This document shows positions 1-8,249 of a stretch of DNA of 64,000 bases, one piece after another; the stretch's first letter is position 1, and every line of letters starts with the position of its first letter. Origin of the DNA: Actinoplanes sp. NBRC 103695 (GTDB lineage: Bacteria; Actinomycetota; Actinomycetes; Mycobacteriales; Micromonosporaceae). Below the pieces are notes generated by a model that was not told the DNA's origin, ran no database searches, and saw only the letters and a program-made list of their open reading frames with translations. The position numbers were made by a program, and so were the translations under genes. Location of the stretch: positions 29,595 to 93,594 of the forward strand of contig NZ_BSTL01000036.1 in NCBI RefSeq assembly GCF_030269485.1, read 5' to 3'.

Positions 1-394
1 TCGCCCGCTGCGACGACCCGGCCCTGATCCAGCAGTGCGACGGCGTCGCAGTACGCCACCGCGTGGTCGAGCTCGTGCAGAGCGGCCACCGTGGTGAGTC
101 CGAGTTCGCGGACCAGGTCGAGCAGCTCCAGCTGCGCGCCGATGTCCAGGTGGTTGGTCGGCTCGTCGAGCAGCCGGACCGCGTGTGGCACCAGCAGCCC
201 GACGAAGCCGATCCCCCCGGCGACGCTGACGATCGTCGCGGTCAGCAGCGACGCCGCGGCGAGCAGCCCGAGCCGCAACCGGTTGACGTCGATCCCCAGC
301 CCGGCGATCACCGCGGGCGCGAAGGTCAGCGCGAGAACCGCGATCGGGCACGAGGTGGGCGCGGGCCGCCGCCGGGCCGATCCGCCGGACCCGT
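1..394 (-). pseudogene. Fused remnant of an iron-complex ABC permease and its ATPase
   Basis: The minus strand reads as one open frame across two different proteins. Near 300-190 it has FecCD-permease sequence (LGIDVNRLRL, then VAGGIGFVGLLVPHAV). At about 185 it passes in frame into the C-terminal half of a FecE-type ATPase, starting at the Walker B and D-loop (LLDEPTNHLD) and continuing past the H-loop region (VAALHELD) to the window edge. The permease C-terminus and the ATPase N-terminus, including Walker A and the signature motif, are missing. A second join may lie near 310, where a TM1-like stretch (AVLALTFAPAVIAG) meets the late-permease sequence. It follows a damaged binding-protein gene and resembles the intact set at 2621-5429. 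It cannot make a working transporter. The in-frame joins are seen; deletion as the cause is inferred. Confidence 0.75.
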
Positions 395-1166
395 TCAGCC
401 GGCGGCGCGGACGCCATCGCTGATCCGCTTGACCGCGACCGCGACCGCGTTCAGCGGCCCGAGATACAAGCTGTCGGACACCGAGGTGTACGTCTTCGTC
501 CTCGACGCCGGCCACTGCGGGAACTGCGCGAACAACTGCCCGGCGAACTTCTTGGCATCGTCGTCCGGCTGGTAGAGCCCGATCACCAGCACGTCCACGT
601 TCGCCGCGGCCAAGGCCTCGACGTTGATCGCGCCGAGCTGCTGGTCGCTGAGGCCGCCGAACGCGTTGACGCCGCCGGCCCGCGTGATGATGTCGTCGAA
701 GATCCCGCCGCCGAACACCGCCGGCACCTCGAGGCCCATCGCGGACCCCATGCTCGGGTAGGCGGCCAGCACTCGCTTGCGCTCTCCCGCCGGTGCGGGG
801 AGCGCGGCCAGAGCTGAGCGCGTCTCCTGCACGATCCGCGCCGCCCGGCCCTGGACGTCGAAGATCATTCCGAGCTGGGTCAGCAGATCGAACGACGACT
901 CGACCGTCACCGAGCGCGATCATCGACTCGACCTCGGCCACGGAGGCCCCGTTGAGCAGCACGACCCGGCGGGGTGCCTGAGCGAAGGTGACCTTGCGTC
1001 CGCAGTTGTCGATCGTCAGCGGATACGTCGTCCGTGGCCCGGCGGTCGCGCCGGCCGGGGCCACCGGTGCATCCGGCACCTTCGTCCCGGAACAGGCGCC
1101 GAGTGTCACGATGATGCCCGCGGCCAGCGCCGTGCGCAGAAGACGGGAGTGCGGCGCACGGACCAC
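395..1166 (-). pseudogene. Broken iron-complex/heme-type substrate-binding lipoprotein
   Basis: A GTG at 1166 begins a lipoprotein-like N-terminus (hydrophobic stretch, then LGACSG), followed by a typical domain start (LTIDNCGRKVTFAQAPRRVV). The reading stops making sense after ESMIALG near 915. In another frame, from about 910 to 395, the C-terminal lobe resumes (TVESSFDLLTQLGMIFDVQG and onward to a TGA). Compared with the family, roughly 100 residues between the two lobes are missing and the frame is shifted. The start lies 4 bp downstream of the copper chaperone gene, so the two were probably one operon. The C-terminal piece alone (516 bp) is open but has no export signal. An assembly deletion is the alternative. 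Confidence 0.75.
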
Positions 1167-1170
1167 CGTT

Positions 1171-1737
1171 CTACCGGGCCATCGGTGACATCGGCATGCC
1201 CGACGGGGGCATCTGCATGCTCGGGTCGTAGCTCTCCCCCGCGCCCGCGAACGGCTTGGCGATGGCCTTGAAGTCCACGGTCCTGCCGCCGGACAGCTTG
1301 AGCGAGAACGACACCTCGTCGCCCGCCTCGATCGCGGCGGCCGGCTTCATCAGCATCAGGTGGTCACCACCGGGACCGAGCTCGTGGGTGCTCTTGGCCT
1401 TGATGACGAAGCCGCCCTCCTTGGGCCGCATGATCATCTTGCCGTCCTTCATGGTCATCTCGTGCAGTTCCATCGGCGAGGCCGGCGACTCCGCGCCCGT
1501 CACGGTGACGTCGGCGTCGGTGTCGTTGACCAGGATGCCGAACGCGGCGGTCATGACCCCGGCTCCGGAGGCTTTGACCCAGGGGTCCTTGACGGTCAGC
1601 ACCTGGGCCTCCGCGGCCGCCGACGGCGTGGTCGACGGCGTGCCGCCCGCCGCGTCGGTGCTGTCGCCGCAGCCGGCCAGGCCGAAACCGGTCAAGGCCA
1701 CGGCCAGGGTGATCGTCACGAGCTTGTTTGTACGCAT
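1171..1737 (-). CDS. PCuAC-type periplasmic copper chaperone (lipoprotein)
   Basis: PCuAC proteins carry Cu(I) outside the membrane and hand it to cuproenzymes. The 188-aa product starts with a lipoprotein signal (lipobox LAGC) and a Ser/Thr/Ala-rich linker, followed by the PCuAC domain. The copper ligands appear as ELHEMTMKDGKMIM and then GGDHLMLM, which fits the family's H-M...H-M pattern. A Met-rich tail (PSMQMPPSGMPMSPM) may add copper sites. The start at 1737 was chosen because AAGGA lies 9 nt upstream; an in-frame ATG at 1746 touches that SD and is less likely. The decayed binding protein begins 4 bp downstream, so this gene once headed a metal-uptake operon. A CopC-like protein and a DyP peroxidase lie nearby. 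Confidence 0.88.
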   Translation of the reverse strand: MRTNKLVTITLAVALTGFGLAGCGDSTDAAGGTPSTTPSAAAEAQVLTVKDPWVKASGAGVMTAAFGILVNDTDADVTVTGAESPASPMELHEMTMKDGKMIMRPKEGGFVIKAKSTHELGPGGDHLMLMKPAAAIEAGDEVSFSLKLSGGRTVDFKAIAKPFAGAGESYDPSMQMPPSGMPMSPMAR

Positions 1738-2024
1738 GTGGTCCATTCCTTCGTGGGGTCTACGGGGTGTTGGTCGTGATCCGATCCGCCGGAGTTCCCT
1801 GGGCATTCGGCTTTCGGAGAAAGCTCCCTGATGTGGCGACACCGAACCGGCCGGGAACCGGATGACGCGCCAGGACGACTCACACGACGAGACGGTTTGC
1901 GCCTGACGGCGTGGCGTGAAGCGGGCGCAGGTTGGCTCACCGGCCGCTTTTCCCGGATCGGCGCGGACGGTGGACTTGATCAGCGCACCGGGCCTCAGCG
2001 GCGTCCGGTGGCAGGCCTGGAGGT

Positions 2025-2624
2025 GTGGTGCGGATCGACGTGGTGGTCTTCGACGGTGTGGACGACCTGGATGTGACCGGCCCGTTCGGGACCTGGTCGA
2101 TGGCCCGGCGGATCGGGACGGACGTCACGGTGCGGCTGGTGGCGCTGGATCCGGCGGCGCCGGTGACCACGATCGGCGGGTTGCGGCTGGCGCCGGTCGA
2201 GGCGTGGGCGCCGGAGCGGGCCGACGTCGTGTTCGTGCCCGGCGGCGGGTTCGGGTCGACGGGCGCGGGCGTGGCGGCGGAACTCGACTCCGGGCGGATC
2301 GCGGCGGCGCTGCGGCAGGCCGTACGCCCGGATCTGGTCCTGTCGTCGGTCTGCACCGGAGCGATGCTGCTGGCGGCGGCCGGCGTGCTCGCCGGCCGGC
2401 CGTGCACGACGCATCACCGCGCGGTCGAGGCGCTGGCGCGGGCCGGTGGGAAGCCGGTGGACGCGCGGGTCGTCGACGACGGCGATGTCGTCACGTCCGC
2501 CGGGATCACGTCCGGCATCGACCTGGCGTTGTGGCTGCTGGAGCGGTTCTGCGGCGCGGAGGTCGCGACGCGGGTGGCAGAGGGCCTGGAGTACGAGCGG
2601 CAGGGCGAGGTGTGGCAGTCGTGA
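2025..2624 (+). CDS. DJ-1/PfpI (class I glutamine amidotransferase-like) protein
   Basis: This 199-aa protein is a single GATase1/DJ-1 domain. The nucleophile elbow is SSVCTGAMLL (Cys in VCTG), with the downstream His in TTHH and the glycine-rich VFVPGGG strand. Unlike the regulator at 5419 it has no AraC DNA-binding domain. Such domains act as glyoxalase/deglycase-like enzymes or ligand sensors; which applies here cannot be told. GTG at 2025 or at 2028 are both possible, with GGAGG just upstream; 2028 has the better spacing. The stop overlaps the GTG of the binding-protein gene (GTGA), so it is translationally coupled to the importer. Confidence 0.8.
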   Translation: MVRIDVVVFDGVDDLDVTGPFGTWSMARRIGTDVTVRLVALDPAAPVTTIGGLRLAPVEAWAPERADVVFVPGGGFGSTGAGVAAELDSGRIAAALRQAVRPDLVLSSVCTGAMLLAAAGVLAGRPCTTHHRAVEALARAGGKPVDARVVDDGDVVTSAGITSGIDLALWLLERFCGAEVATRVAEGLEYERQGEVWQS

Positions 2625-3586
2625 AGCGCGGACTCGGCGCCGCGATGCTGCTACTGGCCCTGACCGGGTGCGGCGGCACCGCGCCTGCCGCGTCCGAAGC
2701 GGGCGTCACCGTGACCGACTGCGCGGGTAAGAACGTGACATTCCCGCAGGCTCCGCGGCGGGTGGTCGTGCTCGACGGCTACGCCGCGCAGTCGATGGTC
2801 CGCCTCGGGCTGGGCGACCGGATCACCGCCGTAGGCTTCACCAAGCCGTTCTCGGTCGAGAAGGGCCCGATCAAGGCCGAGCTGGCCCGGCTGACCGTGC
2901 TGACGGCCGACTCGATGCCCACCACCGAACTGGTCGCGGCGCAGCGGCCCGACCTGGTGCTCACCTCGGCGTCCACCTTCGGCGGTGCGCCGGGCAGCCC
3001 GAAGGAGTCCGACCTGTCCACTATGGACGCGAAAGGGCTCGCCGCCTGCGTCCCAGGCGGGCCGCTGACCACACTCGCGCCTACCTACGACTTCCTGCTG
3101 CGGATCGGCAAGGTGTTCCGGGTCGAGACTCGCGCCGAGCAACTCGTCGCCGAACTGAAGACACGGGAGCAGGCGGTGACCGCGAAGGCCGGCGCCGGGC
3201 CGAAGCCCACGGTGCTGATCCTGCCGGACAATCCGGTGGCGGGGCAGCCCGTGCCGACATCCAGCCCGTCGACCATCCCCAGCGCCGTGGTCACCGCGGC
3301 CGGTGGGCAGAACGTGTTCGCCGACGTCACCGGCACCCGCGTGCAGGTGTCGCCGGAGAAGATCGTCGAACGCGACCCGCAAATCATCGTGGTGGTCACC
3401 GACTACAGCTTCGCCAAGCTCAAAGGCCAGGCGCTGGTGGATTCCATCCGCGCCAACCCGTTGCTGGCCAACACCTCCGCCGTCAGGAGCGGCCGGGTGC
3501 TGTCCGTGTCTCAGTACCTGACGCAGTTCCCCAGCCCGCTCAACGTCGACGCGCTCGAGCAGGTCGCGGCCGGGCTGCATCCGTGA
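2621..3586 (+). CDS. Iron-complex/heme-type ABC substrate-binding lipoprotein
   Basis: This is the extracytoplasmic receptor of the importer encoded by the next two genes. The 321-aa protein has a short lipoprotein signal (LLLALTGCGG), then the family start (VTDCAGKNVTFPQAPRRVVV), a first lobe with ELVAAQRPDLVLTSASTFGG, and a complete second lobe ending LNVDALEQVAAGL. It belongs to the FhuD/BtuF-like class; the ligand (siderophore, heme or corrinoid) is not determined. Both lobes are present, unlike the damaged paralogue at 395-1166. It overlaps its neighbours by 4 bp on each side. Confidence 0.87.
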   Translation: MKRGLGAAMLLLALTGCGGTAPAASEAGVTVTDCAGKNVTFPQAPRRVVVLDGYAAQSMVRLGLGDRITAVGFTKPFSVEKGPIKAELARLTVLTADSMPTTELVAAQRPDLVLTSASTFGGAPGSPKESDLSTMDAKGLAACVPGGPLTTLAPTYDFLLRIGKVFRVETRAEQLVAELKTREQAVTAKAGAGPKPTVLILPDNPVAGQPVPTSSPSTIPSAVVTAAGGQNVFADVTGTRVQVSPEKIVERDPQIIVVVTDYSFAKLKGQALVDSIRANPLLANTSAVRSGRVLSVSQYLTQFPSPLNVDALEQVAAGLHP

Positions 3587-4653
3587 GCGTCGCAGCCGTC
3601 CGGGTCCGCCGGAGTCTCGAGGCGGCTACCGTGCCGTACCCCATGATTCTCGGCGTGCTGGGCGCGGCCGTCGTGGTGTCGGTGGTGGTGGCGACCGGCA
3701 TCGGACCGGTGCGGATCGCGGCCGGCGAGGTGACCTCGATTCTGCTGCACCATCTCGGTGGTGGCGGCGACACCGCGGCGAACGCCGACCTGATCGTGTG
3801 GCGGCTGCGGTTCCCGCGGGTGTTGCTCGGCGCGGTGGTCGGCGCCGGGCTGGCGCTGGCCGGGGCGGTAGTGCAGAGCGTGGTCCGCAACCCGGTCGCC
3901 GACCCGTACCTGCTCGGCCTCTCCTCCGGCGCGTCGGTCGGGGCCGTCGCGGTGATCACCACCGGTGTGAGTGCGCTCGGCGCGATGACGCTGCCGGTGG
4001 CGGCTTTCGCCGGGGCCGCCGCGGCGATGGCCGTGGTGCTGTTGCTGGCCCGGCACCGGGGCCGGCTGCTGCCGTTGCGGCTGATCCTGGTCGGGGTGAC
4101 CTGCGGGCACCTGCTCGGCGGGGTGACGTCGTTCATGCTGGCCCGCGCGGAGAACTCGTCGGCGCAGCAGCAGATCATCTTCTGGCTGCTCGGAGCATTG
4201 TCGGGCGCCAACTGGAGCGTGCTCGGCGCGCCGTCCGCGGTCGTGGTCGCCGGGTGTTTCTGGCTGCTCCTGCGAGCCCGGCGGCTCAACGTACTCGTGC
4301 TCGGCGACGAGGCCTCGGCCGGGCTGGGCGTCAACGCCAGCCGGCTGCGGCTGGAACTGCTGCTCGTGACGACGCTGCTGGTCGGTACGGTGGTGGCGGT
4401 GTCCGGCGGGATCGGTTTCGTCGGGCTGATCGTCGCGCACCTGGCCCGGATGCTGGTCGGCGCCGACCACCGCCGGATGCTGCCCGTGACGGCGTTGCTC
4501 GGCGCACTGTTCCTGGTGTGGGCGGACGTCGCCGCCCGCATGCTCATCACGCCGACCGAACTGCCCATCGGCATCCTCACCGCGTTCATCGGAGTGCCGT
4601 TCTTCCTGCTCGTGATGCACGCCCGAGGCCTGGCCGCGGAGGGATCGCCGTGA
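3583..4653 (+). CDS. FecCD-family ABC transporter permease
   Basis: This 356-aa polytopic protein has the FecCD/BtuC hallmarks: RLPR-like region LRFPRVLLGAVVGAGLALAG, then NPVADPYLLGLSSGAS, and GGIGFVGLIVAHLARMLVG, the segment that survives in the pseudogene at 1-394. About ten membrane segments are expected for the family. It starts with a GTG overlapping the binding-protein stop and ends overlapping the ATPase start, so the three subunits are translated together. With a single permease gene it probably works as a homodimer. Confidence 0.93.
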   Translation: MSVAAVRVRRSLEAATVPYPMILGVLGAAVVVSVVVATGIGPVRIAAGEVTSILLHHLGGGGDTAANADLIVWRLRFPRVLLGAVVGAGLALAGAVVQSVVRNPVADPYLLGLSSGASVGAVAVITTGVSALGAMTLPVAAFAGAAAAMAVVLLLARHRGRLLPLRLILVGVTCGHLLGGVTSFMLARAENSSAQQQIIFWLLGALSGANWSVLGAPSAVVVAGCFWLLLRARRLNVLVLGDEASAGLGVNASRLRLELLLVTTLLVGTVVAVSGGIGFVGLIVAHLARMLVGADHRRMLPVTALLGALFLVWADVAARMLITPTELPIGILTAFIGVPFFLLVMHARGLAAEGSP

Positions 4654-5429
4654 CCCTGAACGTGGAGCGGGTCTCGGTCGCCCTCGGCGGGACGACGGTG
4701 CTCGGCCAGGTGTCGATGACCGTCCCGGACGGCGGTTTCACGGCGCTGCTCGGCCCGAACGGCAGCGGCAAGTCCACTCTGCTCCGCACGGTCTACCGCG
4801 CGCGGCGTCCCGACTCCGGGCGGGTGCTGGTCGACGGCACGGACATCTGGGCGATGCCGGCGGCGTGGGCGGCCCGGCGCACCGGAGTGCTGGCGCAGGA
4901 GCACCACTCCGGCTTCGAGTTCACCGTCACCGAAACCGTGACGATGGGGCGTACCCCGCATCTGAAAGGCCTGGACCGGCTCTCCCGCAAGGACCACGAC
5001 GTGGTGGGCCAGGCCCTGGAGCAGACCGGCCTCACCCGCTTCGCCACCCGCCGCGTCGGCGAGCTCTCCGGCGGCGAGCGGCAGCGCGTGCTGCTGGCCC
5101 GCGCACTCGCCCAGCAGCCCCGGATGCTCGTGCTCGACGAGCCGACAAACCATTTGGATGTACGCCATCAGCTGGAGATCCTGGAGCTCGTGCGCGGGCT
5201 CGGGGTGACCGTGGTCGCCGCCCTGCACGGCCTCGACCTGGCCGCCCGCTACGCCGACACGGTCGTGGTCCTGCAGGAGGGGAGGATCGTCGCGGACGGA
5301 TCACCGTCCACTGTGCTCACCGGCGATCTGGTCCGTGATGTGTTCGAGGTGGCCGCGATCGTCGACAAGGCGGACGACGGCCTGCTGCGGGTCACCACCC
5401 GGCCCCTGAGGAGCGGCCGTGTCCGGTGA
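4650..5429 (+). CDS. FecE-type ABC transporter ATP-binding protein
   Basis: This 259-aa ATPase powers the importer encoded upstream. Walker A is GPNGSGKST, the signature is LSGGERQR, Walker B plus D-loop is MLVLDEPTNHLD, and the H-loop region is VAALHGLDLA. Length and the NHLD D-loop match iron-complex/B12 ATPases. The GTG start overlaps the permease stop. The 3' end overlaps the next gene (GTG at 5419) by 11 bp, which ties the AraC-type regulator to the transport operon. Confidence 0.94.
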   Translation: MTLNVERVSVALGGTTVLGQVSMTVPDGGFTALLGPNGSGKSTLLRTVYRARRPDSGRVLVDGTDIWAMPAAWAARRTGVLAQEHHSGFEFTVTETVTMGRTPHLKGLDRLSRKDHDVVGQALEQTGLTRFATRRVGELSGGERQRVLLARALAQQPRMLVLDEPTNHLDVRHQLEILELVRGLGVTVVAALHGLDLAARYADTVVVLQEGRIVADGSPSTVLTGDLVRDVFEVAAIVDKADDGLLRVTTRPLRSGRVR

Positions 5430-6399
5430 GCCGCACGTCGTCGCGGTCCTCGCCCTCGACGGCGTCGTCGGATTCGACCTCGCGATCCCGTGCCAGGTCT
5501 TCGGCAGCACCCGGCTCACCGGTGGCGGCTACCCCTATGAGGTCCGGGTGTGCGGCGTCCGCCCCGCCGTCAGCGCCGGCGCGTCGGGCAACACCTACTA
5601 CCAGATCCAGTCGCCGTACGAACTGGAGGACGCCGTCGACGCCGACACGATCGTGGTCCCCGGCATCGCCATCCCCCGCCACGCCCCGGACGCGGTGCTG
5701 GAGGTCCTGCGGACGGCAGCCGCGCGGGGCGCCCGGACGGTGTCGATCTGCACCGGCGCGTTCGTGCTCGCCCAGGCCGGGCTGCTCGACGGCCACCGCG
5801 CCACCACCCACTGGGCTGCCGCCGATGAGCTCGGGCGGCGCTATCCGGACGTCGAGGTCGACGCGTCGTCGCTGTTCACCGGCGACGGCCGGGTGTTCAC
5901 CTCCGCCGGGGTCGCGGCCGGCCTCGACCTCTGCCTGCACCTGGTCCGGCGCGACCACGGCGCCGCGGTCGCCGGCCGGACCGCCCGTGTCGTGGTCATG
6001 GCGCCCAGCCGCGAAGGCGGGCAGGCCCAGTTCATCGACCACGCGCCGGCCGGCACCGACGGATCGCTCGCCCCGACGCTGGCCTGGCTCGCCGAGCACG
6101 CGGCCTCACCAGTCACGGTTGCCGACATCGCCCGCCACGCCAATCTGAGCGTTCGCACGCTGACCCGCCGCTTCCGGGAGCAGACCGGCACCACGCCGAC
6201 CGGCTGGCTGCACGAGCAGCGGCTGCACCTGGCCCGTCAGCTGCTCGAGACCACCGACCTGCCCATGCCCGCCGTCGCCGAGCGCAGCGGCCACGGCTCG
6301 GTGACCGCCCTGCGCGCCCACTTCCAGCGCGACCTCCAGACGAGCCCGGACCGCTACCGGCGCACCTTCGGCACCCCTCGAGCCCGCATCGAGCCGTGA
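5419..6399 (+). CDS. GATase1-like/AraC-family transcriptional regulator (FtrA type)
   Basis: The 326-aa protein joins an N-terminal DJ-1/PfpI-like domain (residues about 5-190; elbow SICTGAFVLAQAGLL) to a C-terminal AraC DNA-binding domain (about 220-320). The two helix-turn-helix units are VADIARHANLSVRTLTRRF and a degenerate second one ending in YRRTFG. Regulators of this design sense a small molecule in the amidotransferase-like domain. It overlaps the ATPase gene by 11 bp, so it probably controls the importer operon, perhaps its own. A free-standing DJ-1 protein begins the same operon, giving two such domains around one transporter. Confidence 0.88.
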   Translation: MSGEPHVVAVLALDGVVGFDLAIPCQVFGSTRLTGGGYPYEVRVCGVRPAVSAGASGNTYYQIQSPYELEDAVDADTIVVPGIAIPRHAPDAVLEVLRTAAARGARTVSICTGAFVLAQAGLLDGHRATTHWAAADELGRRYPDVEVDASSLFTGDGRVFTSAGVAAGLDLCLHLVRRDHGAAVAGRTARVVVMAPSREGGQAQFIDHAPAGTDGSLAPTLAWLAEHAASPVTVADIARHANLSVRTLTRRFREQTGTTPTGWLHEQRLHLARQLLETTDLPMPAVAERSGHGSVTALRAHFQRDLQTSPDRYRRTFGTPRARIEP

Positions 6400-6424
6400 A
6401 CGGCGGATCGACCCGGCCGACGGC

Positions 6425-7048
6425 TCAACCCGCGGCAGCGGCTCGATCTCGGCCGGCCGCCCGCCTGCGCCCGGTCAGCCACAGGACCACAGCGACCACC
6501 GCGAGGGCCGCTCCCAGGCCGAGCAGCCCGATCAGCACCGGCGCCGGAATCCCGCCGCCGCTGCCTTCGCCGACCGGCGGCGGGGCCGCGACAGCCGAGG
6601 TCGCCGCAGCGGGCTGCGGCAGCGTCGGGTCGGCGAGAGTGAAGGTGTACGACCCCTGAACGGTGTGCCCGTCGACGGACACCACACGGTAGGCGACCGT
6701 GTAGCCGCCGTTGCCCAGCGGCTCGCTCAGCGTCACCGAGCCGATGTCGCCGTCGACGGACGGCTCGGCCGCAGCGACGCGCCGCCGGCCGGCGTCACTG
6801 ATCGCGATCGTGGTGAAGTCCGGGTTCAATTTCTCGCTGAACACGAGCGTCACCGAGGCGGGCGCCTTGGTCAGCGTGGCGTCCTTGACCGGGTCCGCCG
6901 ACACCAGGGTGGCGTGCGCCCACGCCGGGGTGCCGGGCAGCAGCACCACGAGCATCGCGGCCAGGGCGAGCAGAGCCTTCCTCACGCCAGCACCTGCCTT
7001 CCTCACGCCAGCACCTGCCTTCCTCACGCCAGCACCTGCCTTCCTCAC
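6425..7048 (-). CDS. CopC-domain copper-binding protein with C-terminal membrane anchor
   Basis: The mature protein starts at AHATLVSADP after a signal ending PGTPAWA, so His is the first residue, as expected for CopC copper sites. The CopC fold continues with VTLVFSEKLNPD and VVSVDGHTVQGSYTF. A Pro/Ala-rich linker and one C-terminal TM (LIGLLGLGAALAVVAVVLWL) follow, with a basic tail. The N-terminus is unusual: a 21-bp repeat gives four in-frame GTG starts (7048, 7027, 7006, 6985), each followed by AGGAAGG. The shortest form (6985) has a normal signal peptide; the longest adds three VRKAGAG units to the n-region. The 7048 start overlaps the DyP stop. Confidence 0.85.
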   Translation of the reverse strand: MRKAGAGVRKAGAGVRKAGAGVRKALLALAAMLVVLLPGTPAWAHATLVSADPVKDATLTKAPASVTLVFSEKLNPDFTTIAISDAGRRRVAAAEPSVDGDIGSVTLSEPLGNGGYTVAYRVVSVDGHTVQGSYTFTLADPTLPQPAAATSAVAAPPPVGEGSGGGIPAPVLIGLLGLGAALAVVAVVLWLTGRRRAAGRDRAAAAG

Positions 7049-7059
7049 GCCAGCACCTG
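6976..7059. repeat. Four tandem 21-bp repeats at the DyP/copC junction
   Basis: Four back-to-back copies start at 6976, 6997, 7018 and 7039, each beginning ccttcctcacgcc on the plus strand. On the coding (minus) strand each copy carries the last codons of the DyP peroxidase, its TGA, a purine-rich Shine-Dalgarno (GAGGAAGG) and the GTG of the CopC gene. Because 21 is a multiple of 3, extra copies stay in the copC frame and only lengthen its signal-peptide n-region. Slippage could change copy number without breaking either gene. Confidence 0.95.
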
Positions 7060-8184
7060 CTCGCCGATCCAGCCGCCCTGCGCGCAGCCGGGCGGGACGG
7101 CGAAGACGGACGAGCCGATCGGCGTGATCCATTCGTTGAGCAGATCCTTGTCGGCGAGGCGCTTCTGGATCGGGATGTACTGCTTGACGACGTCACGCTG
7201 GAAGGCGGCGAAGATCAGGCCGGCGTCCGGCTGGCCCAAGGCGTTCGGCGCGCCGTCGTAGTTGTACGGCCGGCGCAGGATCTTCAGCTCCGGGTCCACG
7301 ACGTGCGCGCGGGTGACGTGCGCGAAGTCGGGCATCGCCGGCAGCCCCGACGCGTCCAGGGCCGTGAAGTCGGGCTCGTCGTGCTCACCCGTCCCGCTCA
7401 GCGGCGCACCGGAGTCCATCTTGCGGCCCACCGACAGCTCCTTGTCGGTGACCGACAGCAGGTCCCACTTCTCGATCTCCGCCCGGATCCGCCGCACCAC
7501 GGCGGTCGTCGACCCGTCCGGGTTCCACACCGCCGTGTCCATCACCGCGCCGCGCGGGTTGGCGGTGCCGTCGAGCTGGCCGAGCACGTTGCGCTGGGTG
7601 TGCTCGGGTGCCTGCACGCCGGGGCTGCGCCGGAACCCGGTCTGCACCCAGCGCACCGCGCCGAACGGGCGGGCGTCCTTGATCAGCATCCGCTGGGCGT
7701 GTGCCACGGTCAGCGGATCGTCGGCGCAGATCTGCAGCAGCAGGTCACCGCCGGACCACCGCTTCTCCAGCCGGTCGATGGTGAAGGCGGGCAGGTCGGC
7801 GACCGGCGACTTCACGCCGGCCCGCGCGTAGAGACCAGGCCCGAACCCGAACGTGACGGTCAGCCGGGCGGGCAGCACGGCCAGCTGCGCGTCGGTGTCG
7901 CCCAGCGCGGGCATGCCCTGGGTCAGCCGCGCCGCGTCGTCGGTGAGCAGTCGCATCATCCGGCCCAGCCCGCGCCGGTCGGTGCCCGCGGCGAGCGTCA
8001 GCGCGACGAACGAGGCGTGCGCCGGCGGGTCCTGGGTGACCCCGGCCTGCCTCGGCCCGAAGAACGGCACCATGGCCGTACCCGTGTCGTCGGGGTTGGC
8101 GGCCGCCGCCGGCGCACTCAGCGCGCCAGCCGCGCCGAGGCCCGCGACGGCGCCTCCGGCGAGCAACCCACGCCGCGTCGTCAT
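7045..8184 (-). CDS. DyP-type (EfeB-like) heme peroxidase, Tat-exported
   Basis: The 379-aa product begins MTTRRGLLAGGAVAGLG, a twin-arginine signal, so it should be folded before export. The DyP signature GxxDG appears as GQLDGTANPRG, and late DyP sequence is present (RRPYNYDG, LIFAAFQRD, IQKRLADKD). Such enzymes use peroxide on heme, and EfeB members belong to ferrous iron uptake or heme handling. The ATG overlaps the stop of a 22-codon upstream ORF, and the stop overlaps the first possible copC start. Its setting with copper proteins suggests an oxidative/copper role. That setting is observed; the role is inference. Confidence 0.9.
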   Translation of the reverse strand: MTTRRGLLAGGAVAGLGAAGALSAPAAAANPDDTGTAMVPFFGPRQAGVTQDPPAHASFVALTLAAGTDRRGLGRMMRLLTDDAARLTQGMPALGDTDAQLAVLPARLTVTFGFGPGLYARAGVKSPVADLPAFTIDRLEKRWSGGDLLLQICADDPLTVAHAQRMLIKDARPFGAVRWVQTGFRRSPGVQAPEHTQRNVLGQLDGTANPRGAVMDTAVWNPDGSTTAVVRRIRAEIEKWDLLSVTDKELSVGRKMDSGAPLSGTGEHDEPDFTALDASGLPAMPDFAHVTRAHVVDPELKILRRPYNYDGAPNALGQPDAGLIFAAFQRDVVKQYIPIQKRLADKDLLNEWITPIGSSVFAVPPGCAQGGWIGEQVLA

Positions 8185-8249
8185 GACGTCACCATCGGAC
8201 GGGGTGAGGTCGATCTGACCTGATCGCGCGCGAGCTCATCGGTACGCAT
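8181..8249 (-). CDS. Short upstream ORF coupled to the DyP gene (possible gene remnant)
   Basis: ATG at 8249 opens a 22-aa reading frame beginning MRTDELARDQ that ends in a TGA overlapping the DyP ATG (ATGA). GGGAGAA precedes the ATG at suitable spacing. Its first codons and leader resemble the start of the PCuAC gene at 1737 (MRTNKL). It could be the stump of a second PCuAC gene or a small coupling ORF; nothing else supports a function. Confidence 0.35.
   Translation of the reverse strand: MRTDELARDQVRSTSPRPMVTS

Noticed and set aside
3540..5228. A 562-aa open frame on the minus strand over the permease/ATPase genes
   Set aside because: It is rich in Arg/His/Pro/Ser with no domain and lies antisense to two well-supported genes; long shadow frames are normal at this GC content.
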